Of a DNA stretch of 54,009 nucleotides, positions 27,334-35,088 are shown piece after piece (position 1 is the stretch's first letter; each line of letters begins with the position of its first letter). A program made the translations under genes and the position numbers. Below the pieces are notes generated by a model, which did no database searches, was not told the DNA's origin, and saw only the letters and a program-made list of their open reading frames with translations. Origin of the DNA: Treponema sp. (GTDB lineage: Bacteria > Spirochaetota > Spirochaetia > Treponematales > Treponemataceae); contig JAKSLY010000017.1 in assembly GCA_024400955.1 (NCBI GenBank), positions 1-54,009 on the forward strand. Direction: 5' to 3'.

Positions 27334-28113
27334 ATGATGAATTTTTTCGGTGTTCTTGCGGTGCTTCGCTTTCGCCTTGGCTGCCTCTTTAATGAATGTT
27401 TTTCGAATGAGTCATGCCTTATATGTAATTGCGTTGGAAAGGTTTCAGTTTGTCGGAGTTGTTCACATAAGCATTTGTTCAGGGCGGCTCGCCTGGTGGA
27501 CTGCGGGGAATTCTGTCAGGCATGCGGAAAAAGGCTTCTGTCGGAAAAAGGGTTATGCACTTCCTGCAGGAATGAAAGGGTGGTCCAGTCCCTGGATTGG
27601 GTTCATTCAATTCTTCCTTACAGGCTTTGGGCAAAGAATCTAATGTTTGCCTGGAAAATGATGGAGTCCAGGGATATTTCCTTTGTTCTGGCAAAGACTG
27701 CATACCTGGCCATGGATAAGTTGTACGGGAAGGAGCTGCCGGCTCTGGTACCCGTGCCCCCAAGACCCGGGAAAATTCACCACAAGGGATGGGATCAGAT
27801 TCAGGATCTTGCATTTCTGCTCCATCACGTGTATGGGGTTAGGATTCTTGACATCCTGAGCCGCACCCAGAAGGTTCAGCAGAAGAAACTTGACCGTAAC
27901 GGCAGGTTGCAGCAGGATGTTGACAGGTATGTTCTGTCGGGGAAGGGTAAAAGACTTGTAGAATGTATGGGAAAAGATTGGACTGAAGGCCAGGACATCC
28001 TCCTTCTTGATGACGTAATCACCACAGGAGGAACACTGGAATGCTGTGCAAGGGTCCTTAAAAATGCCGGTTTTGCAAAAATCTGTGCTTTAACACTTTT
28101 TATTGTGGACTAG
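27334..28113 (+). CDS. ComF-family phosphoribosyltransferase-like protein
   Basis: 259 residues. The N-terminus has paired cysteines (CLICNC, CRSCSH, CQACG, CTSC) forming two zinc-ribbon-like units. The C-terminal part is a type I phosphoribosyltransferase fold with the PRPP loop LLDDVITTGGT. This is the ComF/GntX arrangement; ComF is linked to DNA uptake in competent bacteria, but many non-competent species carry it and the biochemical role is not settled. The two consecutive ATG codons at 27334 lack a clear ribosome-binding site. It follows mutS by 90 bp containing A/T-rich DNA and no clear terminator. Confidence 0.85.
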   Translation: MMNFFGVLAVLRFRLGCLFNECFSNESCLICNCVGKVSVCRSCSHKHLFRAARLVDCGEFCQACGKRLLSEKGLCTSCRNERVVQSLDWVHSILPYRLWAKNLMFAWKMMESRDISFVLAKTAYLAMDKLYGKELPALVPVPPRPGKIHHKGWDQIQDLAFLLHHVYGVRILDILSRTQKVQQKKLDRNGRLQQDVDRYVLSGKGKRLVECMGKDWTEGQDILLLDDVITTGGTLECCARVLKNAGFAKICALTLFIVD

Positions 28114-28186
28114 ACCGTTTTTATGGATTAAAATAGAAGGGTAACATGATTATGCCGGTGTATTTCCGGTAACAGGAGACTTCAGC

Positions 28187-28675
28187 ATGGCAGATGATAA
28201 TACATCTCTTCAGTTAGTCACATTTCAGCTGGGCGACGAACTTTACGGCGTAGACATTATGGACGTAAAGGAAATCGTTAAGATTCAGAATGTGCGTCCA
28301 ATTCCAAATGCTCCGTTTTATGTAGAAGGCATCATTAATCTTCGTAGTGAAGTTATCCCTATCATAAATCTTCACAAGCGCTTTTACTTGAAGAAGCTTG
28401 CATCTACGAATCCTGATTTTGAGGAAGATGATGGTGGATTTATTATTCTTGATATTGAGGGAAACAAGATCGGTATCATCATCGACAGGGTTGCCCGCGT
28501 AGTTTCCGTGGAGACTGACGAAATCAAGCCGCCGCCACAGATGATCAGCGGTATCGGAACTGAATACATTCAGGGTGTTGTTCGCCAGGACGGCGGATAC
28601 CTGATTATCCTCGATACCAGAAGAATGTTCAGCGCAAAGGAACTCCAGAAGATTCTCGAGCCTGATGCTGAATAG
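28187..28675 (+). CDS. cheW: chemotaxis coupling protein CheW
   Basis: 162 residues. The whole length is one CheW domain: LQLVTFQLGDELYGVDIMDV, then the conserved VRPIPNAPFYVEGIINLR and VIPIINLHKRF, and a C-terminal half with GIIIDRVARVVSV. CheW links methyl-accepting receptors to the histidine kinase CheA, setting flagellar rotation bias. There is a short acidic insertion (NPDFEEDDGG) mid-domain. Good ribosome-binding site (AGGAGA). No other chemotaxis gene is in the window, so this is a stand-alone cheW. Confidence 0.93.
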   Translation: MADDNTSLQLVTFQLGDELYGVDIMDVKEIVKIQNVRPIPNAPFYVEGIINLRSEVIPIINLHKRFYLKKLASTNPDFEEDDGGFIILDIEGNKIGIIIDRVARVVSVETDEIKPPPQMISGIGTEYIQGVVRQDGGYLIILDTRRMFSAKELQKILEPDAE

Positions 28676-28815
28676 AAGGGATTTTTGTCTCCGGATGTAA
28701 TGTCCCGACTTCTGGAAAGTGGCATCTAAAAAAACATTGCCGAGGATGCCCATCTACATGAATATTGCCCCATGACTTGGGCTGCTGGCATCCTTTGATG
28801 TCGCGGTTCTTGTAA
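28676..28815. other. structured non-coding stretch downstream of cheW
   Basis: After the cheW stop codon several complementary segments can pair. An outer stem GGATGCC/GGCATCC (around 28743-28797) encloses an inner stem GCCC/GGGC with the loop CATGACTT. A second possible stem near 28696-28728 uses GATG..ACTT with AAGT..CATC. There is no T-run, so it is not a plain terminator. No ORF with a ribosome-binding site is present. It could be an RNA processing site or a small RNA, but no known family is recognised. Confidence 0.3.
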
Positions 28816-28860
28816 GGAAACCTCTAGAAAATCAGTTCATTGAGTTTTTAGAGGTTTTCC
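28816..28860. repeat. 45-bp imperfect palindrome around the DegT-fold gene promoter
   Basis: The arms GGAAACCTCTAGAAA (28816-28830) and TTTTTAGAGGTTTTCC (28845-28860) are near-perfect inverted repeats around a 14-nt centre. The right arm is shared with the ilvN upstream element. The element contains the -35 hexamer of the promoter below. Confidence 0.65.
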
Positions 28861-28868
28861 TATATATT
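28840..28868 (+). promoter_or_regulatory. promoter of the DegT-fold gene
   Basis: TTGAGT (28840-28845) and TATATT (28863-28868) are 17 bp apart. The geometry is the same as at ilvN: the -35 box lies in the centre of the palindrome and the -10 box just past the right arm. A short leader with AGGA precedes the ATG at 28889. Confidence 0.6.
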
Positions 28869-28888
28869 GAAAAAACAGGATATTTAAA

Positions 28889-30007
28889 ATGATTCATACA
28901 TACAGCAACACGATTCGCCGCAAGGAAATGGAAGCGGTTTTGACATGCATGGTGGACGAAAAGATCGGCCCGGGCGACATGAATACGAAGATGATTCAGA
29001 CTGCAAAGGAGCTTATGGGATTTGATGGTGCAGTTGCCCTCAGAAGTCCGGCCCTTGCCATTGAATATGCCCTTAAGGCCCTGGATCTGCCAAAGGAAAG
29101 CGGAATTGTTCTCAGCGCATTGGCTCCTGCCTACCAGATTCTCACGGTTGAACGCCTTGGCTATAAGGCCTTTGTTGCAGATGTGGAAGAAGAAACGGGA
29201 CTCATGACCCTTGAGTCTACGGAAGAATGCATAAAGAAGGGTGGCCGCCTGATAATTCTTGCTGAATCCATGGGTGTCCTTCCGGACATAAAGAAATTCA
29301 TTGAGCTGGGTGTTCCTGTAATTGAAGACATATCCCACTCGGCCCTTGCATATTATCCCTTTGACGAAGCCGATGCATCTGCAAAGAAAGCTGCCCCTAA
29401 GCCGCAGGAACCGGCTGCTGCTGGCGAGGAAAACAAGCCTTCAGTTCCCCTTGGAAGAAGGGCAGGAATGTACGGCGTCTATACGATTCTTGGCATGGAA
29501 GACAGGGACATAATTACTGCCGGTGGCGGTGCCCTGCTTATTGCCCCAAAAAGAAATGAATGGACTGTACTCAAGCATCTTGCAGAAGCTGCACCTTCAA
29601 CGGACTTTATGCCCGACATGAATGCAGCCCTTGCCTTTGTGGAACTTAAGGAATACAACCGTAACGAGAAGGTCCGCCGCGAACTTTTTGCACTCTTTTC
29701 CCGTGCCGTTATGGTGGGAAAGAACAAAACATATACCCGTGCTCAGGATGAAGGCTCGACAATATATTCATTCCCGCTGGTCTTGAATTCTGGATTCAAG
29801 GATGCAAAGGCCTACGCCCAGAAGAAGAACATCGAGATCCGCCAGGCCTATGAAAATTCCATCATCGCATTGAGGCAGGAAGAACTTTCGAGGGACTGCA
29901 TGTGTGCCAATTCACTGCTTTTAAGATGTGCCATGGTTCCACTGTATCCTCTTCTTGGACAGAAGGATGCCGCCCAGATTGTAAAGGTTCTTTCAACAAT
30001 CATCTAG
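28889..30007 (+). CDS. DegT/DnrJ/EryC1-fold protein without the PLP lysine
   Basis: 372 residues. The first 150 residues follow the DegT/DnrJ/EryC1/StrS sugar aminotransferase pattern: a GPGDMNTK segment, a helix corresponding to SGTaAL (here ALRSPALAIEYAL), and VPVIEDISHSAL with the PLP-pyridine Asp147. In active members the Schiff-base Lys sits in a motif like TKNITTGEGG; here the aligned stretch is DRDIITAGGG with Arg206 (codon AGG), one base change from Lys. The region normally binding phosphate is also changed. An Ala/Pro/Lys-rich insertion lies near 168-195. The protein is therefore probably not an aminotransferase. It precedes nadK and recN by a short gap and is probably in their operon. 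Confidence 0.7.
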   Translation: MIHTYSNTIRRKEMEAVLTCMVDEKIGPGDMNTKMIQTAKELMGFDGAVALRSPALAIEYALKALDLPKESGIVLSALAPAYQILTVERLGYKAFVADVEEETGLMTLESTEECIKKGGRLIILAESMGVLPDIKKFIELGVPVIEDISHSALAYYPFDEADASAKKAAPKPQEPAAAGEENKPSVPLGRRAGMYGVYTILGMEDRDIITAGGGALLIAPKRNEWTVLKHLAEAAPSTDFMPDMNAALAFVELKEYNRNEKVRRELFALFSRAVMVGKNKTYTRAQDEGSTIYSFPLVLNSGFKDAKAYAQKKNIEIRQAYENSIIALRQEELSRDCMCANSLLLRCAMVPLYPLLGQKDAAQIVKVLSTII

Positions 30008-30037
30008 GGAATCTGCAGGAAAGGAAAAAATCGGCTG

Positions 30038-30892
30038 ATGAAAAAATGTCTTGTAGTTTCCAATTCATTTAAGAAGGATGCTGAATATCTTGCCGGCCAG
30101 ATATGCCGCCTGCTTGAATCGCGGGGATATGAGCCGGTTCTCTTCTCTTATAACGGGCGAAGTGCCAGCCGGGAGGATTTTGACATAGATTTTGCCGGCA
30201 ATGAATTCGTTGTGACCCTTGGTGGAGACGGAACTGTTCTGTATGCATCAAGGCAGTGTGCGCCCCTGGGCATTCCCGTTTTCCCGGTTAATCTTGGGGA
30301 ATTTGGATTTCTTGCCGTGGTTTCAAAGGAGAACTGGGAAAGTGAGCTCAATTCCTTCCTGGATGGAAAGACGTACATAAGTGAAAGGACTCTGGTGGAC
30401 TGCGAGGTTTTGCGCGGAGGCAAGACTGTCTTCAAGGGAACGGGAATGAACGACTGCGTGATTTCTTCAAGTCCCTCGGCCCACCTTGTAAACCTTAGGG
30501 TTGCCTACAATCATGCGGTTCTTGGCCCCTTCAAGTCCAACGGACTTATCGTTTCGACGCCAACGGGATCAACTGCCTATTCAGCAGCTGCGGGAGGACC
30601 CATTGTAGATCCTTCCATGCCGGCCCTTGTTCTGACTCCGGTCAGTTCCTTCAGCCTGTCGGCACGTCCCCTGGTTTTTGGACAGAAGGGTGAGCTTATG
30701 ATTACATGTCTTGATTCAAGGTCTGGAATAGGCCTTGAGGTTGACGGGCAGATTTATTTTGAACTTGAAACAAACGACATAATCATTCTGGGAATACCGG
30801 AATACAGGGCTTTCATTGCAGGATCCACTCAGGAAAAATTCTATGCAGCCCTTCAGAGCAAACTCAACTGGTCAGGAGGCCCACGTGCTTGA
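30038..30892 (+). CDS. nadK: NAD kinase
   Basis: 284 residues, standard length. The diagnostic GGDGT motif (VVTLGGDGTVLYASR) and the second conserved block GLIVSTPTGSTAYS with GGPIV are both present, along with NLGEFGFL. The enzyme phosphorylates NAD to NADP with ATP or polyphosphate in the cytoplasm. The gene follows the DegT-fold gene by 30 nt, and its last 8 nt overlap the start of recN, so the two are translationally coupled. The start at 30038 is the only reasonable one. Confidence 0.96.
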   Translation: MKKCLVVSNSFKKDAEYLAGQICRLLESRGYEPVLFSYNGRSASREDFDIDFAGNEFVVTLGGDGTVLYASRQCAPLGIPVFPVNLGEFGFLAVVSKENWESELNSFLDGKTYISERTLVDCEVLRGGKTVFKGTGMNDCVISSSPSAHLVNLRVAYNHAVLGPFKSNGLIVSTPTGSTAYSAAAGGPIVDPSMPALVLTPVSSFSLSARPLVFGQKGELMITCLDSRSGIGLEVDGQIYFELETNDIIILGIPEYRAFIAGSTQEKFYAALQSKLNWSGGPRA

Positions 30893-32594
30893 GGAACTGG
30901 ATATAAAAAACTTTGCGCTCATTGACAGCGCTCACGTTGACTTTACAAAGGGCTTTACTGTTCTCTCCGGGGAAACAGGTGCCGGTAAATCCATTCTCAT
31001 CGGAAGCCTTGCATTCCTTCTTGGCGGAAAGGCCAGTGCGGAGCAGATCCGTACGGGATGCACGGAAGCACAGGTTTCAGGAACTTTCTGGCTGAAGAGC
31101 AGCGATGCCTTTGACTGGCTCAAGGAACACGGAATCGATGCAGAAGAGGATCGGGTTCTCATAAGAAGAATCATCCGTGAGACAGGTAAGTCTTCCTCAT
31201 GGATCTCAGGCATTCCTGTCACACGTGCAGACCTTGCATCCTTCGGACAGTATCTGGTTGACATTCACGGCCAGCACGAACAGCAGTCCCTGATGAAGGT
31301 TGCAGACCACAGGCGTTACCTTGACATTTATGCTGAACTTACGGAAGAAGTCCAGAAGTTTACTTCCATATATAACAAGCTTGTTGCAAAGAGGGCAATC
31401 CTTCAGGAACTCAATTCCAATGAATCGGACCGTGCTCAGAAGATCGACATGCTTTCCTTTGCCGTCAATGAAATCAACGAGGCCAAGCTTCGTCCAGGCG
31501 AGCAGGAAGAACTTGAGGCGGAGGAATCGCGCCTTTCTTCCTTTGAAAAGCTTTATGCAGAAATAGAAGAACTTACGGAGCTTTTTGAAAATGAGGAATC
31601 AGGTGGTGCCCTTGCCATGCTTAAGCGTGCAACAGGAACTGCCGACCGGGCTAGCAGCCTTGATTCAAGCCTTGAAAACCTTTCAGGACGTCTTCAGTCT
31701 GCGTTTTATGAAATCGATGACATTGCAGGTGAATTCAACCGTTACAAGAGTTCCCTGGTTTTTGATCCGGAAAGGCTGGAACAGGTTCAGGACCGACTTG
31801 AACTCATCAGCCGCCTAAAGAAAAAGTACTGCACCGGTAATGGAGGCAATGCCCTTTTCTATACAGTGCAGGACATCCTCGATTACGGACAGAAGGCTTC
31901 CGAGCAGCTGGAAAAGCTAAGCGGTTCCGGAGCGGACAAGTCTGCCCTTGAAGCGGAAATTGCTGCCCTCGAAAAGGAAACCTATACCCGTGCAAAGGCT
32001 ATCAGTGCAAGGAGAAAGGCTGCATCGGAAAAAATGTCTGCTGCAGTTGAAGAAATCCTTGCAAAGCTTGGAATGAAGGAAACACGGTTCCGCGTGAGCC
32101 TTGAAGAAAAGGAAGGCAATGCGGTCGAACAGAAGTGCGGTCCTTACGGAATGGACAACATCGAATTCCTCATTTCTGCAAACCCGGGTTCACCCTTGCT
32201 TCCCCTTGCAAAGATTGCTTCCGGTGGTGAACTTAGCCGCGTAATGCTTGCACTTAAGACCATTCTGTCAAAGGCTGACCTTGCAGACACCCTTGTCTTT
32301 GATGAAATTGACACGGGAATCGGCGGAGAGGTTGCAGTTTCCGTCGGTGACCACATGAAGAAGCTGTCCTCGTCAAAACAGATACTTTGCATTACACATC
32401 TTGCAAGTATTGCCGTTTATGCCGATAATCAGATTAAGATACAGAAAGGTGTTGAAAACAATACGACGGCAACGAATGTCTTTGCCGTTGAAGGTCAGGA
32501 GCGTGTAAAGGAAATTGCCCGCATGCTTTCTGGTGACAGTGTCTCGGCTGCTTCCCTTGAACATGCGGCCGCAATGCTTGCCAATTCCCAGTAA
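30885..32594 (+). CDS. recN: DNA repair protein RecN
   Basis: 569 residues from a GTG at 30885. This start is chosen because AGGAGG lies 6 nt upstream and the protein then begins with the family sequence LEELDIKNFALIDS. An SMC-like ATPase: Walker A GETGAGKS near residue 32, long coiled-coil arms in the middle (about 150-360), and the C-terminal half with LLPLAKIASGGELSRVML (signature) and TLVFDEIDTGIGGEV (Walker B). RecN holds broken DNA ends together during double-strand break repair. It overlaps nadK by 8 nt, a gene pair conserved in many bacteria. Confidence 0.95.
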   Translation: MLEELDIKNFALIDSAHVDFTKGFTVLSGETGAGKSILIGSLAFLLGGKASAEQIRTGCTEAQVSGTFWLKSSDAFDWLKEHGIDAEEDRVLIRRIIRETGKSSSWISGIPVTRADLASFGQYLVDIHGQHEQQSLMKVADHRRYLDIYAELTEEVQKFTSIYNKLVAKRAILQELNSNESDRAQKIDMLSFAVNEINEAKLRPGEQEELEAEESRLSSFEKLYAEIEELTELFENEESGGALAMLKRATGTADRASSLDSSLENLSGRLQSAFYEIDDIAGEFNRYKSSLVFDPERLEQVQDRLELISRLKKKYCTGNGGNALFYTVQDILDYGQKASEQLEKLSGSGADKSALEAEIAALEKETYTRAKAISARRKAASEKMSAAVEEILAKLGMKETRFRVSLEEKEGNAVEQKCGPYGMDNIEFLISANPGSPLLPLAKIASGGELSRVMLALKTILSKADLADTLVFDEIDTGIGGEVAVSVGDHMKKLSSSKQILCITHLASIAVYADNQIKIQKGVENNTTATNVFAVEGQERVKEIARMLSGDSVSAASLEHAAAMLANSQ

Positions 32595-32609
32595 AAACGG
32601 AGGTGCATA

Positions 32610-33410
32610 ATGGCTGTTTCAGATGAAGCAAGACAGGAATTCAATGAAGCTGTTCGCACAGCAAAGGAACAGATTAACGGACTCATAAAGAAGGACAAGG
32701 ATGACAATTTGGCTCTTGCAAAAAATCCGGAAGGAAAGGAAATAAAGAAGATTGAACTTTGCGAGCAGATGATATACCTGGCCACTGTCCAGATGAGCAT
32801 CAATGCTGTTTCCGAGGAAATGCTTGAGGTAAAGAACAATGATATCCTAAACGATGCCAGAAAGTCCCTGTACAAGGCTGTAATCTATCTTGAGGACATC
32901 GTTACAAACACCGTTGACTGTCCTTTCCCTGACCTGGAACCACACCTTGAAAAAATCAAGACTGTTCCGATTTCAAAGCGCCTTGACGTAATCAGGAAGC
33001 TTGGCCTTGCCATCGACATGCTGGTTGAAGCCTTTGGTGAAAATTCCAAGTGGAAGGAATCCTTTGTTGAACTCAGGGGCCGCCATGCTGTTGTTGCAAA
33101 GAATTTTGTTGACATGAAGCAGGCCGTAAAGGATTACTTTGACCACGAATCACCAGACATGGAAAACACCATCCTTTACATCAGGATGCTCCGTTCGATC
33201 CTGGACAAGTGTGCAACCGACTATCGCGACAGGTACGAGCTTGCAAGCCGCCGCGTTGACGACATGAGGATTGCAGTCAACATGCTCATTGCCTTAAGGC
33301 GAATTGCCATGGCCATGAACGACAAGGATGCTTCCGAAACCATAAGGAAGAAGGCCCTTGCATGGAAGACAAAGATGGAAACTGATGTAAAGGCCGGCCG
33401 TTCAAAATGA
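32610..33410 (+). CDS. helical protein of unknown function, 266 aa
   Basis: I do not recognise a family. The chain is predominantly alpha-helical and charged, with no signal peptide, membrane segment or catalytic motif. Typical segments are EFNEAVRTAKEQINGLIKKD and RYELASRRVDDMRIAVNMLI. It starts after a GGAGG ribosome-binding site 15 nt behind recN, and its stop overlaps the next start in ATGA, so it is translated together with the HD-domain protein and probably works with it. Confidence 0.7.
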   Translation: MAVSDEARQEFNEAVRTAKEQINGLIKKDKDDNLALAKNPEGKEIKKIELCEQMIYLATVQMSINAVSEEMLEVKNNDILNDARKSLYKAVIYLEDIVTNTVDCPFPDLEPHLEKIKTVPISKRLDVIRKLGLAIDMLVEAFGENSKWKESFVELRGRHAVVAKNFVDMKQAVKDYFDHESPDMENTILYIRMLRSILDKCATDYRDRYELASRRVDDMRIAVNMLIALRRIAMAMNDKDASETIRKKALAWKTKMETDVKAGRSK

Positions 33411-34624
33411 AGAAATCATTTATTCTCAAGATATTCGAGGGTTTTTCCATTAAGAGGTGGAACGACCTGGTGTGCCCCTTTGATGTCATTGAAATGGACA
33501 AGCATGCGGAAAAATGCGTGGTTGCCTACATCATTGCAAAATATGAAGAAAACCTTGGGGCAAAGATTGACTGGCAGTGGCTTATATACGCCAGCCTTTT
33601 TGACCTGCTCCGTAAGATTCAGCTTTGTGACATAAAGGCACCGGTTCAGACCCTCATACGCAACGAATATCCTGAGGAATACAGGAAGCTGAACGAATGG
33701 GTTCTTGAAAAATACAGGAATCATATTGACGACGAGGATCTTTTTGAAAAATTCCGACTGTACCTGGAAAACCTCTCAAAATTCAAGGCTGACAGTGAAG
33801 ACCTTGAGCTTACGGTAAAAATCTTCAGGGCGGCCCACAAGTATTCCACCCTGCGGGAACTGGAGATGATTTCCCCGGTCAACGAGCCGGAACGCCTTGA
33901 AGGGATCCGTCGCGAACTCAATGCCGACCTGCAGGGCTACCTTGATCTGCGCGGACTGCAGCTTTTGATCACAAAGCAGAAGCCCTTTGACTTCCTCATG
34001 AGGATTGAACAGCTCAGGTTCCAGACAAGATGGAACCAGACCCCACGCGTGCCGGCAACTTCCGTACTGGGCCACTGCTTTTTCGTTGCAGTCCTGACCC
34101 TCCTGTTTACCCGTGAGACCGGAGTCAGGATGTGCCCTGCCAGAATCTACAACAACTTCTTCTCCGCACTTTTCCATGACCTTCCTGAAAGCGTAACCCG
34201 CGACATAATCTCTCCCGTAAAGCAGGCCACTGACGAACTTCCGGCCATTGTAAAGGACATAGAAGACAAGATCGTTCAGGCAGAACTTGTTCCGCTGATG
34301 GAACCCTTCTACCGGGACGAGATCCTTTACTTTACCAATGATGAATTCAGCAACAGGGTGTTGTTTGACAACTGCGTTCTTTCCATCGACTTTGACGAGA
34401 TGAACGAAAAGTTCAACATGGACAAATACAAGCCTGTTGACGGACGCCTCGTGCGCCTTGCAGACCATTTTTCTGCTTTTCTTGAGGCAACCCTTTCCAT
34501 CCGTCATGGAACCACCAGTGCCCAGCTTGAAAACGGCAGCAGAAACCTCCTCAAGGGATATGGCGAGGGAACGGTTATCAGCGGCATAGACGCCCATGCA
34601 CTTTTCATGGAAGCATCCCTTTAG
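33407..34624 (+). CDS. double HD-domain (YfbR-like) protein, N-terminal copy degenerate
   Basis: 405 residues. The C-terminal half (about 190-380) is an HD-type hydrolase of the YfbR/HD_3 kind: His223 in VLGHCFF, then ALFHDLPESVTRDIISPVK with His257-Asp258, and a downstream Asp in RLADHFSAF. YfbR-type enzymes remove phosphate from nucleoside monophosphates. The N-terminal half repeats the pattern with lost residues: MDKHAEKC (His33) and ASLFDLLRKIQLCDIKAPV, where His-Asp has become Phe65-Asp66. This looks like an internal duplication with one dead copy. Translationally coupled to the preceding helical protein (ATGA). Substrate unknown. Confidence 0.75.
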   Translation: MKKSFILKIFEGFSIKRWNDLVCPFDVIEMDKHAEKCVVAYIIAKYEENLGAKIDWQWLIYASLFDLLRKIQLCDIKAPVQTLIRNEYPEEYRKLNEWVLEKYRNHIDDEDLFEKFRLYLENLSKFKADSEDLELTVKIFRAAHKYSTLRELEMISPVNEPERLEGIRRELNADLQGYLDLRGLQLLITKQKPFDFLMRIEQLRFQTRWNQTPRVPATSVLGHCFFVAVLTLLFTRETGVRMCPARIYNNFFSALFHDLPESVTRDIISPVKQATDELPAIVKDIEDKIVQAELVPLMEPFYRDEILYFTNDEFSNRVLFDNCVLSIDFDEMNEKFNMDKYKPVDGRLVRLADHFSAFLEATLSIRHGTTSAQLENGSRNLLKGYGEGTVISGIDAHALFMEASL

Positions 34625-34702
34625 AGTTCTTCCATGGCTTGAACACCAGGAATTAGTCGGGTGAAAGGTGACCATAACCTGACGAATTTCCACATTCTTC
34701 CA

Positions 34703-34731
34703 TTGAATTTCAGGCATTTTTTCTTTATACT
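34703..34731 (+). promoter_or_regulatory. promoter of the oadGAB operon
   Basis: TTGAAT (34703-34708) and TATACT (34726-34731) are 17 bp apart. A second -10-like TATAAT lies at 34750-34755, so a tandem start is possible. The leader then contains GGAAAAAATTCGTTTTTAGG, a weak relative of the palindromic elements elsewhere, and a GGAGG ribosome-binding site. Confidence 0.55.
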
Positions 34732-34802
34732 CTTCGTGATAATTTACGCTATAATGCGGAAAAAATTCGTTTTTAGGAAATATATATCTATCTGGAGGAT
34801 TT

Positions 34803-35051
34803 ATGACAATCTCTGAAATGCTCAGCCAGAGTGGAATTCTTACTCTGCTGGGAATGGGTGTAGTTTTCAGCTTCCTTATCATCATGATTTTTGCAATGAC
34901 AGCGCTTCATGCAGTAATTCATGCCTTGGGCTGGGACAAAGAAGAAAAGAAGGACGCTCCTGCAGCATCTGCAGCAGCTCAGCCGGCAGCCGATAACGGT
35001 GCAATTATTGCAGCCATCGCAGCAGCTGTTCACGAAAAAGAATCAAACTAA
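34803..35051 (+). CDS. oadG: oxaloacetate decarboxylase gamma subunit
   Basis: 82 residues. One N-terminal membrane helix (about 12-36, LTLLGMGVVFSFLIIMIFAM) is followed by a short Ala/Pro-rich cytoplasmic tail. This is the usual form of the small OadG subunit, which joins the soluble alpha subunit to the membrane-embedded beta subunit of the sodium-pumping decarboxylase. The assignment leans on its position directly upstream of oadA, since the sequence itself is poorly conserved. Strong GGAGG ribosome-binding site. Confidence 0.85.
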   Translation: MTISEMLSQSGILTLLGMGVVFSFLIIMIFAMTALHAVIHALGWDKEEKKDAPAASAAAQPAADNGAIIAAIAAAVHEKESN

Positions 35052-35088
35052 GATTCAGCTTATATATTATAGAGAGGATTAATAAATT

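Noticed and set aside
28114..28186. Possible sigma28 (flagellar) promoter before cheW
   Set aside because: TAAA and GCCG segments exist but their spacing (21 nt) and the missing GATAA do not fit the consensus.
28214..28753. 179-codon open frame on the minus strand
   Set aside because: Complement of cheW, which is a clear gene with its own ribosome-binding site.
28743..28800. Resemblance of the structured stretch to a signal recognition particle RNA (GCAGCCCAAG on the minus strand)
   Set aside because: The match is short, the GGAA loop and the asymmetric internal loop are missing, and no long flanking helix is present.
34756..34780. Full copy of the palindromic element in the oadG leader
   Set aside because: Only TTTTTAGGAA and a partial left arm match; kept as a weak relative, not as a separate repeat feature.
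33776..34885. 369-codon open frame on the minus strand
   Set aside because: It lies antisense to the HD-domain gene, has no ribosome-binding site and its translation has no family-like pattern. The plus-strand gene has coupled starts and recognisable motifs.
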